Origin: Microcebus murinus | Lineage: Eukaryota > Chordata > Mammalia > Primates > Cheirogaleidae | Assembly (NCBI RefSeq): GCF_040939455.1 | Contig: NC_134106.1 | Coordinates: 83,087,001 to 83,151,000 of the forward strand | Length of the DNA stretch: 64,000 bases | Reading direction: 5' to 3' | In this document: in pieces, positions 11,261 through 23,084 of the stretch | How the letters are laid out: each line of letters starts with the position of its first letter | How positions within the stretch are numbered: position 1 is the stretch's first letter | Translations under genes and position numbers: made by a program | Notes under the pieces: generated by a model | Seen by the model: only the letters and a program-made list of their open reading frames with translations | What the model was told of the DNA's origin: nothing | Databases searched by the model: none

Positions 11261-14209
11261 AAAAGAAGAAAAGCAATATTTTACAGATGTGAATAGGATG
11301 CAATGGGAGCCCAAAAGACAGGTGCCTGTCTCAGCATAGAATGTGGTGGGGGTGGATTGATGGGAAAGGCATCAGGAGATGAGGATGGGATCAGGGAGAT
11401 CTCACGAGGGGATGTGCAGGAGGTTGCCCAAGTAACAAAATGTGGGAGCACATTGCAAGTGTAAAACCACAGAGGAGTGAGTGATCTGGACAGGTCTGGA
11501 ATGCTCAGGAGGTTGCAGGGGCAATGGCAGGAACTGGGGCTGACAGTAGCAATGCCCAAGGCAGGAGTCCCCTTATACCCAGATGGAAAATCTTCCTCTT
11601 TCTGTAATCAATGTTGATTACTGATGGACTGAAACATTTAAATGCCAAATTATTAACCAGTGAGCATTTCAGAAAAACAGTCGTCCACCTTCGGCAGAAA
11701 GTTAAAGCCCTCCTTTATGATAAATCTGTAAGGTTTTTCCACTGATAGGTGACTTGGCTTGAGGATACAGCCAAGACCCCAACAAGTAACCAAAGGAGAG
11801 CACTCCGTCACTAACCACAAGTGAGCTGTGACTATTTTTGTTCCATTATCTCAACATTTAAAGGCATACCAGTATTTTAGTCTGAATTATCTGAATCATT
11901 CCCACAACTTTCCATTTGCTTTTAGTAGAGACTCAAGGTAAAGAAAAAAAATTAGTATCTTTACGACTAAACATTATTCATACAAAAGTCTATTTTTAAA
12001 CAACACCTAAGTTATTTGCTTCTGTTTGTCACCCATAGAAGAAAATACTTTGTATACTAAGAACTGATAAAAGACCAACACACAAGCTAATCTTTTAGAT
12101 TGCTTTCTCTTGATTCATGGACCTTTCTGTTTTATTAAAAAAAAAAAATTAAATGAAGCACATACGCAGATCCCACTACTGCCTTCTGCCTGCTGCAGGT
12201 TGAGGTCATCCCTAAGTGGTAGCAGGCTGCTTCTGATCTAATTGTGAATTCCTCTCATGTGTACACAGACTTCAGCCCAGGGATAACAAGGATTTTTGAA
12301 CTTCGGGGAAAAAAAGAAGAGGAATCATAATAAATATTTTACTGTCTAGTCAACGCAATTTATGAAGCCTGATTATCTCGTCCAGCCTCCGGAGATTGCC
12401 ACCGGAAATCTCCCAGATGTGCCCCTCCAACCAGACTCCCCAGTGTCTGGCAGGGAGGCAGTCCAGCATCTGCATTCTGGAAGACCAGCTGCCTGGGAAG
12501 AGAGAGGGAGCAGCCTGCACTTCACAACACCCTGGCCTGCTAACCACTACGCCAATTCCTGGATTGGGTTCGTGGACCAAAGATTGACCAAGCTCTCTTC
12601 TGCCCAGGTTCATACTCTCTTCCAAGCTGTGATGGTCAGGGAATGTGTGGATTGAGAGTTCCTGAGGAAACAGAGAGCTAATCACCCTCCCTTCCCTGTG
12701 TTAGCAGATACCCTGAAAGGGTGGTGCTGATTGAACAAATATTGTGATATATCCATAATACAAGGACAGGACGAGTGCTTCTGGGGTCCTTTGTACAGGC
12801 CCAAACGCTCTCATTTCTCTTTCTGAGCTACACAGCCCCATGGTTTTCAGTAATGACGGAACTCTGTATATTTGTGTTCTTTGTTGGTGGTACAACTTTG
12901 AAAATTCCTGTTGTACTATGAATTTGATTATATTATATATAATTGTAATATATTATAATTCTTTGGATAGGAGCGCTTGCTCTTCCCTTTGGATCACACC
13001 TATGTATTTTAGTTTGTCCCTCCACGACCTATTCCTTGGATGTGATCACAGTGGCTGTACTGTAGTATACGCTATTGCCGTAAAAGAGCTCGGACCTAAT
13101 GAGAAATAAGACAAAACTTAATGCCCTTATGAAAGATTATTCTCCCACAGTAGTCTTTGGAAGTCAGACCAGCCAAGCCAGGATTCTTGAAAGAGCAATT
13201 CCAGAAGAATTCTTGTTTGGGTTTTCTGCAAACCACAAAACCAAAAGTTTGAAGATAACTTTGATACTCTTATTGCCTGGCTGCATGAAATAAGGTGCAC
13301 AATGACTTGTGGCAAGGAATGTCACCTTGGCAGCTCTCTGCAGAGCCTCTGAAGGCCCTGCCTTAACTTTGACAGGCAGGAAACCTGAGTCTCCACAGGA
13401 GATTAGAATGTGCCAAACATCACACCTCAGCAGATTCAGAGGGTTCATGTTTGCTCGGCAACCTCAGAAAAGATGGGTCCTCCATATTTCATTTTTATAG
13501 CTAACATTCCAAAGGATGAGAAGATTCTAGTGCAGTCAATGACAGTATATCACTTATCATATACTGACCAAGGCTTCAGAGTACCATTTGCGCCTAATCA
13601 TGATCAAGTTTTACTAAAAATAGAATTAAAACATGAATTAAATATAAATCATTTTGTAAGATACCAGATTTCTGTGTGTATTTCTCATAAGAAATTCCAT
13701 GTAGTCCCCATCATATTGAATTATTAAAACCAGAATTTTATAATACTAGTGCAAAGACTAAACTATTTTACCCATAAAGTAAGAGTTGTAGGCAGACATT
13801 TATTTATGTACTTTGATATTAATGTGGGGAAAACGGCTTTTGATCAAAAAATAAAAACACTTTTCTAAAGAAAAAGGTAGAACAAGACCCAATTGCCAAT
13901 ATATTTAATTAGAAAATGCCCAAACTAGAGTGTTGAATTTTTTTCAACTAGCTTTCATGATCCTCTAATAGAAAGCTTGCTTTATGTAAATTTTTGCTTT
14001 TAGACATGCTATTTTCATTAATACCACTGTGATACATAACTAATATCAGTGAAGTGTAACTATGACAATGTTTAGAAAATACTTGTGGTGAACAGCATTT
14101 TGTGGTGGACGGAGTGCTACTACCCTTATGTTGTACCCACTCTTTGCCCACACACGGCCTGTCCAGAAAGCAGCACTTAGGAAGCATGAGCATTAGAAAG
14201 GACAAGACT
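11261..14209. other. Single-copy stretch with AT-rich patches
   Basis: No element or exon is recognised over about 3 kb. There is an A run near 12138-12150 and an AT-rich palindromic patch near 12927-12960. Several overlapping frames at 12350-12685 on both strands have no recognisable product. Confidence 0.45.
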
Positions 14210-14533
<324 letters not shown>

Positions 14534-15289
14534 GATAAGGTATTTCTCATGCTTTGTATCCTTTCAATTTTGTTCCATGCTATTTTCCCCTCATTTATGA
14601 TTTAATTCTTTAGTCATTTCTCTCTGAATCGAACTGATTGTAACTATAAATAAAGCACAGATAAAATAGGATTACTTAACTTTTAAAAGTATAGTTTGAC
14701 TTTAAAAATAAAACTCTTACCCTTCCAAATGTCTCCTGGGTCCAATTATCATATTGTTCTGTTTTGTTGCTTGACTTTTTTTTTTTTTTTTGCATTGGTA
14801 ACCAAGGATATTCTCAAGATCTGCATCTAAGTTGCATAGGCTCCGAAAATACCCATGTTGAAAGATGAAAAGGTGATATCAGCATGCATGACAATGTGGA
14901 GTTCCAGATACTATTGTTTTAATATTGTCTCACTGAGGGTCATCATATTGACCAGTTTTACAGAAAAGAAAAAGGGTTTGAATAAATTTTCTGGGGGACA
15001 CACAAGAGGTTACATAGGAATTTGAGAAAAGGTTAAAAATAGAAAAGACTCAAATACAAATGCAGAGAAAAGTTTTATAAAAGAAGGGCTGGGTGATCAT
15101 AAAAAAACAGAATCCTGTTCTCCGAAACAAGGCTTCGAATGATAGGTGCTAGAAGAATCAAATGTGTTCAAAGAAATTAATATGTCACAACATATAAAAT
15201 ATTGAAAAAAATCCTTACTGGATAATGAGGGTGTTGTCAGGGAGCTGAAGGTTGGAAAGAAAGATTTAACAAGATCCAGGAACTATGCA
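14534..15289. other. Single-copy AT-rich stretch
   Basis: A T run lies near 14779-14796. No exon is recognised. The right end may contain older L1 text upstream of the clear L1 start, but I cannot align it. Confidence 0.4.
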
Positions 15290-17091
15290 AAGAATAGCAG
15301 AATTACTCCACATTAACAGAATGAAGGATAAAAAACATATGATATTCCTCCAGTATGCAGAAAAAGCATTTGACAAGATTCAACACCTTTTCATGATTAA
15401 AAAAAAAAATATTCAACAAACTAGGAATAGAAGGAAATTACTTCAACATAATAAAGGCCATATATGAAAATCCCATTGCTAATTGCATACTCAATGGTAA
15501 AAATCAAAAGCCTTTTCCTCTAAGATCAGGAATAAAACAAGGATATCTACTCTTGCCACTTCCGTTAAGATGGTACTGGATGTTCTAGTCAGAGCAATTG
15601 GGCAAGAAAAATAAATAAAAATAAACTAAAAGCATTCAAACTGGAAAGGAAGAATTAATGTTATATCTGTTCACAGATGGCATCATCTTATATATAAAAA
15701 CCCTAAAGATTATACCAAAAAAATTGTTAGAACCAATAAACAAATTCAGCAGCTTCAGGATACAAAATCAACACACAAAAATCAGTTGCATTTCTATACA
15801 CTAACAATGAACAATCTGAAAAGAAAATTAAGAAAAAATTGCATTTATATCATTAAAAAGAATAAAATATTTAGGAATAAATCTAAACAAGGAGGTGGAA
15901 GACTTATAAACTGAAAACTACAAAACATTGCTGAAAGAAATCAAAGAACACACAAATAGATAAAAAGACATCCTATATCCATGGATTGGAAGATGTCAAT
16001 ACTACCCAAAGAAATCTATATATTCATTGGAATGTCTACCAAAATCCCAATGACATTTTTTGCACATATAGGAAAAAAAAATCCTAAAATGGAAATTCAA
16101 GGGACCCTAAATAGACAAAAAACAATTTGCAAATGAAGAAATTTTGAAAATGATGGGCTCACACTTCCTGATTTCAAAACATATTACAAAGCTAAAGAAA
16201 TCAAAACAGTGTGGTACTGACATAAAAACAGACATACAGACTTTTAAAATAGACTAGAGAGCCCAGAAATAAACCTGCACCTGTATGGTAAAATGATCTT
16301 CCACAAGGGCACCAGGACCTTTTAATGGGGAAAGGACAGTCTCTTCAACAAATGGTGGTGGAAAAACTGGATATCCACATATAAAACAATGAAGTTGGAC
16401 AATTACCTTATACCATATACAAAATTAAAATGGACTAAAGAACTAAACATAAGACCCCAAACTATAAAACTTTTAGAAGAAAACATAGGGGAAAATCTTC
16501 ATGACATTGAGTTTGGCAATGATTTCTTGAATACGACACCAAAAACACACACAACAAAAGCAAAAATAGATAAATAGGACTACGTCAAACTTAAATAAAA
16601 ACTTTTGTGCATCCAAGTATACAATCAACAGAGCAAAAAGGCAACATATAAAGTGATAGAAAATATTTGCAAATCTGATATATATCTGATAAGGGGTTAA
16701 TATCTAGAATATAAAATAAAGTCCAACAACTCAACAAACTCAAATAATCTGATTAAAAATAAGCAAAAGACTTGAATAGACATTTCTGCAATGATGATAT
16801 ACAAATTGCCAACAAGCATATGAAAAGATGTTCAACATAACTAATCATCAGAGAAATGCAAATCTAAACCTCAATGAGATATTACCTCATACACATTAGT
16901 ATGGCCATTATCAAAAAATAAATAAATAATAAGTGTTGGCAGGGATGTGGAGAAATTAGAACTTCATGTACTATCAGCGGGAATGTAAAGCAATGCAGCT
17001 CTTTATGAAAAAAGATATGAAGTTTCCTCAAAAAATTAAAAATGCAATGAAATATCACTTCATATCCATTAGGATAGCCATTGCCAAGGGA

Positions 17092-17151
<60 letters not shown>

Positions 17152-17331
17152 AGGAAGGAAGGAAGGAAGGAAGGAAGGAAGGAAGGAAGGAAGGAAGGAA
17201 GGAAGGAAGGAAGGAAGGAAGGAAGGAAGGAAGGAAGGAAGGAAGGAAGGAAGGAAGGAAGGAAGGAAGGAAGGAAGGAAGGAAGGAAGGAAGGAAGGAA
17301 GGAAGGAAGGAAGGAAGGAAGGAAGGAAGGA

Positions 17332-17403
<72 letters not shown>

Positions 17404-17900
17404 AAAAGAAAAAATAACAAGTGTTAGCAAGGAACTCTTCTGTACTATTGGTAAGATTGTGAAATGATGCAACTGCTACGAAAAACTGTATGGAGGTTCT
17501 TCAAAAAATTAGAAATAAAATTACCATATGCTCCAGCAATCCCACTTCTGGATATATATTCAAAAGATTTAATTAAAAGCAGGATTTGAAGAGAAAATCG
17601 GACACCCAAGGTCCCTGCCCCATTATTCACAATAGTCGAGACAGGGAAGCACCCGAATGTTCATCAAAAGATGAATGGATGAAGAAAATATGGAATATAC
17701 ATGTGATATTATTCAGCCTTAAAAAAAGGAAGGAAACCCTGCCACATGCTACAGCATGGGTGAACCTTGAAAACATCGTGCTAAAAAAAGTAAGCCAGTC
17801 GTCAAAGGATAAATATTGTGTGATTCGACTTACATGACTAGAGTAGTCAAACTCACAGAGACAGACAGTGGAATGGTGGTTCCCAGGGCCTGAGGGGAGG
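15290..17900 (+). pseudogene. L1 ORF2 relic, C-terminal two thirds
   Basis: The intact protein would be an endonuclease/reverse transcriptase that copies L1 RNA at a nicked chromosomal site. Only the RT core and the C-terminal segment remain. The surviving frames are short: 60 aa at 15285-15467 (AEKAFDKIQHL) and 62 aa at 16389-16577 (KLLEENIGENLHDIEFGNDF). The RT metal-binding pair is damaged: the second Asp of the FADD motif reads Gly (FTDG at 15670-15681). The microsatellite and duplicated segment disrupt the 3' part further, so no function is possible. The upper limit, near the 3' UTR, is approximate. Confidence 0.8.
17090..17413. repeat. (GAAA)n-(GGAA)n-(GAAA)n microsatellite
   Basis: An uninterrupted purine run of about 315 bases has three blocks: GAAA to about 17150 (about 15 units), pure GGAA to about 17331 (about 45 units), then GAAA to about 17405 (about 18 units). 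It decays into 'AAAGAAAAAATAAC'. It lies where the neighbouring duplicate copy of the L1 segment has the A-rich linker 'TCAAAAAATAAATAAATAAT', so it probably grew from an A-rich seed. The lysine/glutamate and serine/phenylalanine frames here are artefacts of the repeat. Confidence 0.98.
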
Positions 17901-18075
17901 AGGAAGAGGGGAGTTGTTTCTAACGGGTGCAGAGTTTCAGATTTGCAAGATGAAAACATTCTGGAGATCTGTTTCCCAGCAGTGTGAATATAATTAACAC
18001 TACTAAACTGTACCCTGAAAAATGGTTAAGATGGTGAATTTTATGTTATGTGCTTTTGACCACAATAATTTTTTC

Positions 18076-18540
18076 TTTTAATTTTTGAATTTCCTTTTGA
18101 AAAGTCAGAGGAGGGGGGGAGAATCCCAGAGCAAGCGAAAGTTTATCTGTGGTGGTGGCAGAGGGGCCAGGGGAACTAAAAGATGTTAAGGCAGCGGCAA
18201 GAAAGGAAAAACTGTGCCCAGCAATGAAAAAGCACAATGATGAAATCAAGTCCCAGGAGGACAGGGCCTCCCACTGGGTACTAGCAAGGCTTCGACTGCA
18301 CTGGATGGAGGAACCGCTAGAAATGGTGTAAGGATGTTTCCTGCTCAAGAGTTCTACTTTTCAATTTGAGTAAATCAATGAGACTATACCCAAAAGCTGA
18401 GCCTTGGCTTCTCTGCATTACTGATCCTAGTTTGGAAGAAAACCAACTTGAGTGTGCAGTAAAGTGCTATTTCAGACCCCAAATCAGAGTAAGCAATCTA
18501 GAGGTCTGATTGGTACCAATCCACAATAAAATTTATATCA
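18076..18540. other. Single-copy stretch
   Basis: No element or exon is recognised. It is moderately GC-rich and purine-rich near 18100-18200. Confidence 0.45.
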
Positions 18541-18645
18541 TTCATTCAACAAACCTTTCCTCTATGCCAGGCACTGCTCTAGGTGCTGAGAATAGAAGAC
18601 TGGTTAAAAAACTCTATGCTCCCATGGGACTTGCATGTTAGAGGT
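18541..18645 (-). repeat. L2 3' end (antisense)
   Basis: 'TTCATTCAACAAACCTTTCC', 'TATGCCAGGCACTGCTCTAG' and 'gtgctgagaatag' are the reverse complement of the L2 terminus. Well preserved for an L2. Confidence 0.75.
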
Positions 18646-18754
18646 GCCCATAAGGTGCACTGTGTTCTGTCTCACATTTCTGGTGTACAGGTACCACCTG
18701 GGTTGTGTATCTCTACCTCCTTGCTTTTCTGTGCCTTCTCAAAATCGGTAAACT

Positions 18755-19043
18755 GGACGGATGCTGTGGCTCCTGCCTGTAATCCCAGCACTTTGAGAGG
18801 CCAAGGCAGGAAGATTGCTTGAGGCCAAGAGTTTGAGACCAGTCTCAGCAAGAGCGAGTCTCTATAAAAAAGAAAAATAGAAAAATTAGGAAGGCAGGGT
18901 GGCACACACTTCTAGTCATAGCTACTCGGGAGGCTGAGGCAGGAGGATCTCTGGAGCCCAGGAGTTTGAGATTGCAGTGAACTATGCTGATATCACTGTA
19001 CTCTAGCCAAGGCGACAGAATGAGACCTTGTCTCAAAAAAAAA
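18755..19043 (+). mobile_element. Alu SINE with flanking duplication
   Basis: A dimeric Alu begins GGACGGATGCTGTGGCTCC. It has 'CAGTCTCAGCAAGAGCGAGT', which resembles the strepsirrhine left-arm variant, and a 10-base A tail. The flanks ATCGGTAAACT (18744-18754) and ATTGATAAACT (19044-19054) match at 9 of 11 positions and mark a decayed target-site duplication. Confidence 0.93.
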
Positions 19044-19054
19044 ATTGATAAACT

Positions 19055-20254
19055 CCTTGACACCTTGGGCCCATTCTGTCAGGACCAACCGCCCTGGGCA
19101 ATAAAAAGCCAGTGTTTGTACAGTTGTGGCCAAAGAAGTTCAAGCCCCAGTTGGCTACAGAATCGATGGATGTCAAGCAGGGCCTCGGCCCACGAGGGAG
19201 AGGAGACGGGTTGGAACCACATGCATGATTTAGGACATGGTCAGCCGAACACGAGTACTGATCGAGAAACATAGAACACATGAGGGCGAACATAAGGAGA
19301 GCTCGAAGAGCAGCAGCAAAGCCTGCCAGTGAGGGAAGCAGTGAAAGAAACTGCAAGAGAAAACAGCTTTCAGATCATTTGCAGCAGCAATGTCCTATGA
19401 TTCACAGGGACCCCGTGGGCAGCGGGAGCCGGGCAGATCACTATGGAAGGAAGCCTTGCCCTTCAGGAGGGACAAAGAGTTTGCAGTGTCCTTGAAACCT
19501 CTGAAGTTAGACTTGGAAAATCCTCCCCTGCCCACATCTGGTCTACGAGTCACCAAAGGACCTTCATGAGATGTGGGAAGAAAATGTTAAAATTTCTATA
19601 TATTTTTTAAAATCTCACCCTTTTGAATTTTCGCCTTTCTGTATATTTTTAAATGTATCTAATCTAGTAATACAGTAGTAGGAGTAAACAGTTTATAAGC
19701 TTATAAACACACATATATTGGGACTTCATTATCAAAATATTTCAGTTATAAGGATGAACAATCAAAAAACGTTTGGCAATCGCCGTTCTAGGCAACCTAA
19801 CCTTTCATAAACTTCTGTATCTCTAAGAAAGACCAAGAGCACCATGCAGTTTGGGATACCCATTGCCCTTTGCACCAGACTAGCAGGATGGAAGGAGGGT
19901 GGAGATGAAATGGCAGGCAGGAACATAATTAGCAGGAGGAACTGATTCCAAAGGAGCAGAAGCGATGGGCAAAGCCCCAGGAAGAACAGGAAAAGGAGTG
20001 TAAGAATTTCCAAAGGGTTCAGTAGTAATTGTATCAGACTTATCTGTGGTTTCTTGGCATCCACATCCCATGCTACTCCATTCAGGAGATAAAGCCGTCC
20101 AACGTGCAGAAAGGTCTTATCCTCAGGGCAATGGAGATTGTATTCTTACTTGCTTTATTAATTGCCTGAGTCTATCTTAAAAGAGAACAACAACTTCTGT
20201 AGGTAGTTGGAGTATGTTTGCATCCTCAGCTAGGTGTTAGGCTCTCCAAAGACC
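19055..20254. other. Single-copy stretch
   Basis: No repeat or exon is recognised. The frames at 19280-19495 and 19762-20064 have no identifiable product. Confidence 0.45.
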
Positions 20255-20415
20255 TTACACTCACACACAGGCACAAACACATGCATAAAGACATGCACCT
20301 GCATGCATTCATATGGGCGCACACACATGCATAGATACAGAAACACACAGGTACACATGCACAAGAGCATGTGCGTGCACTTGCATATACACATACACAC
20401 ACAAACATAAATCCA
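20255..20415. repeat. Degenerate CA/CATGCA-rich low-complexity tract
   Basis: Imperfect CACA and CATGCA words recur for about 160 bases. This probably is an old, broken CA microsatellite. The antisense Cys/Val-rich frames here are artefacts. Confidence 0.85.
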
Positions 20416-20649
20416 TGTTTCTAAAATATGGATTTGTTTCAAGTCTTTATTGCTATAATGTTAAATGTAATATCTATAACTAGTAAAAATAAATAAGCAA
20501 AATTGTAAAATGTGTGTAATGTCCATCATTTCCACTAGGTTGGCAACTAAGTATACGATTTTGTATCTTAATGGATCCAGGAGAAGTTATCTCTTAATTA
20601 TAAAAAAAAAAAAGGTAGACAAATATAATCACAGCTTGGTAAAGAACAA

Positions 20650-21830
20650 GGAGGGTACTTAAAATCTCCATCAATGTTGAAAATTCTACCTCCTTTGCAA
20701 TGGCTTCTTGGAGATCCATTGTATGGATATACCACTACTTGTTTTATCAAACCTACTGATCAACATTGAGCTGGTTCCCAGGTTTTCACTGCAGCAAGGA
20801 ACGCCTTTGTGTCAGTTCTCTATAGGTTAAATATCCAGGACATGAAGATGCAGGGTCAAAAGACATGTACATATCAAAATGTGATCTGTGTTCCCAGATT
20901 TCCCAAAAAAATATTAACTCCAACAATATTAAAGAGCCCCTTTCTCCACAACCTCACCATTACTGGAGATTCTCAATTTTTTTTATCATGTCAGTTAAAT
21001 AAACAACAACAAAAATAACATCATGTTTAAATTTACAGTACATTTGCATCAATTATTTGCAAGGCTGAACATCCATCATGCCATGCTCACTGGCCATTTG
21101 CATTCACTGCATTATTGCCAGTTTGTTCATTTCCTCCTTATCTTGCACCATTCTGAGTCTCATTCACTGGGAAGAGGTTTTTATGTTGGAGATATTAACT
21201 CTTTGCCCATAACAGAAAAGTACTCTTCCTGGGTTCATTGTGTTCTATCTTTTAAGTTTTACTTAAAGTGCTTCTGCCATACAAAAGCTTTACGTTTTAG
21301 GCAATTCTATTGAATTTTAGTTACATTAATCAACTTTTTTGCTTTATATTGTCTTTTTTCTGTCAAGCTTAGAAGCATCTCTCTATACAAGATTATTAAG
21401 ATAGTCATCAGTGTTTTCTTCTGGTGAGTTCACAGTTTCCTTTTTACACATTTAAATATTTTATTCTTCTGGAATAGATTTCAAAGGAGTAGGGGGACAT
21501 CCAGCTTCATGTGTTCTGTATGGCTCGTCTCAGTAAGAGTCATCCTACACTCTCTATCAAGTAATCCATTTCTCCCACTGGTCAGAAATACCACCTCTGT
21601 TAGATGTTTCCATGCCTTTCCCAGCTTTCCGGTCTTTTCTACGGCCTGCCTACTTCTGCATTAGTACCAAATCCTTTAGCTTTTACAGCTCATGACATAT
21701 TTTACGATATTGTGGGCAAATCTTCCACAACTACTCTTCTTTCTCAAAATTTCTGTAGGCTTTCTATCATTTATTCATCCAGCTGAACCTTAAAATTATA
21801 TCATGATAAAAAATAAATTTCACTGAAACT
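20650..21830 (-). mobile_element. Old L1 3' region (L1M/HAL1-like), antisense
   Basis: Read on the + strand, 'TGTATGGATATACCACTACT', 'TTCTCCACAACCTCACCATT', 'CTGGCCATTTGCATTCACTG' and 'TTAACTCTTTGCCCATAACA' appear in the order of an antisense L1 3' end (TV-like 'ttctccacatcctcaccaac', 'ggccatttg', 'ctttgcccat'). Heavy divergence and gaps show it is much older than the other L1s here. Both limits are approximate. Confidence 0.7.
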
Positions 21831-21876
21831 TTAGAATTTTCATATATATATAAAGTTCCCCAGAATTATTATTTAT

Positions 21877-22483
21877 AGCAGGAATCAGCAAACTTTTTCT
21901 GTAAAAGACCAGACAGTGAATGTTTTAGTCTTTGCAGGCTCTATGTTCTCTGTTGCAACTACTCAACTCTGTCACTGAAATGCAAAAGCAACCAGAGAGA
22001 ATATGTAAAGTAATGGGCTATAGCCAAGAAAACTTTATTTACAAAAATGGGGAGAGGTGCAATGGCATATTACTCAGCCATAAGAAGAAATGAAGTACTG
22101 ATACATGTACTACAATGTGAACAAATCTCAAAAACTCTCTTATGCAAAGTGAAAGAAGCTATACACAAAAGGTGGTATGATTCCATTTATATCATATATC
22201 CAGAATTGGTAAATCCAGACAGACAGAAGGTGAATTAGTGGTTGCCACTGGTTGCAGGGGGAGGGGCAGCAGAAAGTAATTACTTAATAGTTAGGGGTGC
22301 TTTTCTGGGGAATGAAAAAGGGTTGAAAATAAAGAGAGATAGTAGTTATACATCATTGTGATTGGACCACTGACTGTATACTTTAAAATGGTTAATTTTA
22401 TGTTATATGAAATTCATCTCAATCTCCAAAAAAAAAAAGCAGAGAGCAGAATTTGGTCCATAGACCACACTTTGCCAAACCTG
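21877..22483. mobile_element. hAT-type DNA transposon relic, split by an L1
   Basis: The left end CAGGAATCAGCAAACTTT and the right end TTTGCCAAACCTG form terminal inverted repeats. The inside reads 'TCTTTGCAGGCTCTATGTTC' and 'AACTTTATTTACAAAAATGG', a common nonautonomous mammalian hAT family. The flanking 8-mers ATTTATAG and ACTAATAG match at 6 of 8 positions, as expected for a hAT duplication. The interior from about 22055 to 22438 is a later L1 insertion. Confidence 0.75.
22055..22438 (+). mobile_element. 5'-truncated L1 3' end inside the hAT element
   Basis: It begins at 'CAATGGCATATTACTCAGCC' (the ORF2 C-terminal text), passes 'TTAGTGGTTGCCACTGGTTG', and ends 'TTTATGTTATATGAAATTCA' plus an A tail. 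It interrupts the hAT transposon and so is younger than it. Confidence 0.85.
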
Positions 22484-22502
22484 ACTAATAGGATACAAAC
22501 AC

Positions 22503-22655
22503 AATGAGTGAGATATCCAATGTTTGGGGGATGGACACGCTTGAAGCTCTTACTCGAGGGGGGAGGGGGGCATGGGCAATATATGTAACCTTAACACTTG
22601 TACCCCCATAATACACTAAAATAAAAAAAAAAGATAAAACAAAACAACAACAACA
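22503..22655 (+). mobile_element. Strepsirrhine-type L1 3' tail, severely 5'-truncated
   Basis: 'GGGGGATGGACACGCTTGAA', a G-rich tract, 'GGGCAATATATGTAACCTTA' and 'CTTGTACCCCCATAATACAC' followed by A-rich sequence are the 3' end of L1s that I know from lemur genomes. Only about 150 bp was inserted. Confidence 0.75.
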
Positions 22656-23084
22656 AAAACACAGTAACTGCCGTGAGAGTCGTACCTGCCTCACTCCTGC
22701 TTTGACCCCGGGGCCCGCGTGAAGCATATAGGAAATCTTACTTGTTGATGTTCTTATTGTTATAATATTGACAATTTAATTCTAAAAACATGGATTCAAT
22801 GAATAGAAGTCAATAAATTTTGTTTTTCTATTTATGCTTCCCTTTAAATTGTACTTGAAGTTTTTCCTTCTATTTTTGTAATAAAAAAACCACTGTGCCC
22901 CTCCCAAAAAGGATACATGAAATAATAGAATAAAAAATAATTTAAAAAAGAAAAGATCATAAACAAAGATCTTGTGTTTGATGATATAACCATGTCAAAT
23001 CAGCAGGGTACATGTATCCTGAGAGGGCAGGAGTTTTCCCCTGGTAACAAAAGTAATGAATGTTAGACTCAAAGAAGAGACCCC
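22656..23084. other. AT-rich single-copy stretch
   Basis: No clear element or exon. The text before 23085 may be diverged L1, but I cannot align it. Confidence 0.4.

Larger units (their letters stand above)
15290..18075 (+). mobile_element. 5'-truncated L1 (L1M-type), ORF2 3' part plus 3' UTR
   Basis: The element starts within the ORF2 reverse-transcriptase region ('TTAACAGAATGAAGGATAAA', 'GCAGAAAAAGCATTTGACAA'). It runs through the C-terminal part ('TTCCTCAAAAAATTAAAAAT') to a 3' UTR with 'GGTGGTTCCCAGGGCCTGAG' and 'GGTGAATTTTATGTTATGTG'. Many stops and frameshifts break the frame. The catalytic FADD motif reads FTDG at 15670-15681. A segment of about 173 bp is duplicated inside it, and a microsatellite interrupts the second copy (17090-17405). 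Confidence 0.9.

Noticed and set aside
16882..17472. Long frames of Lys/Glu/Arg and Ser/Phe/Leu repeats (up to 196 aa)
   Set aside because: They are translations of the GAAA/GGAA microsatellite on both strands and three frames. A tetranucleotide repeat without a stop gives open frames automatically.
20226..20442. Cys/Val-rich minus-strand frames
   Set aside because: They are produced by the degenerate CA/CATGCA tract.
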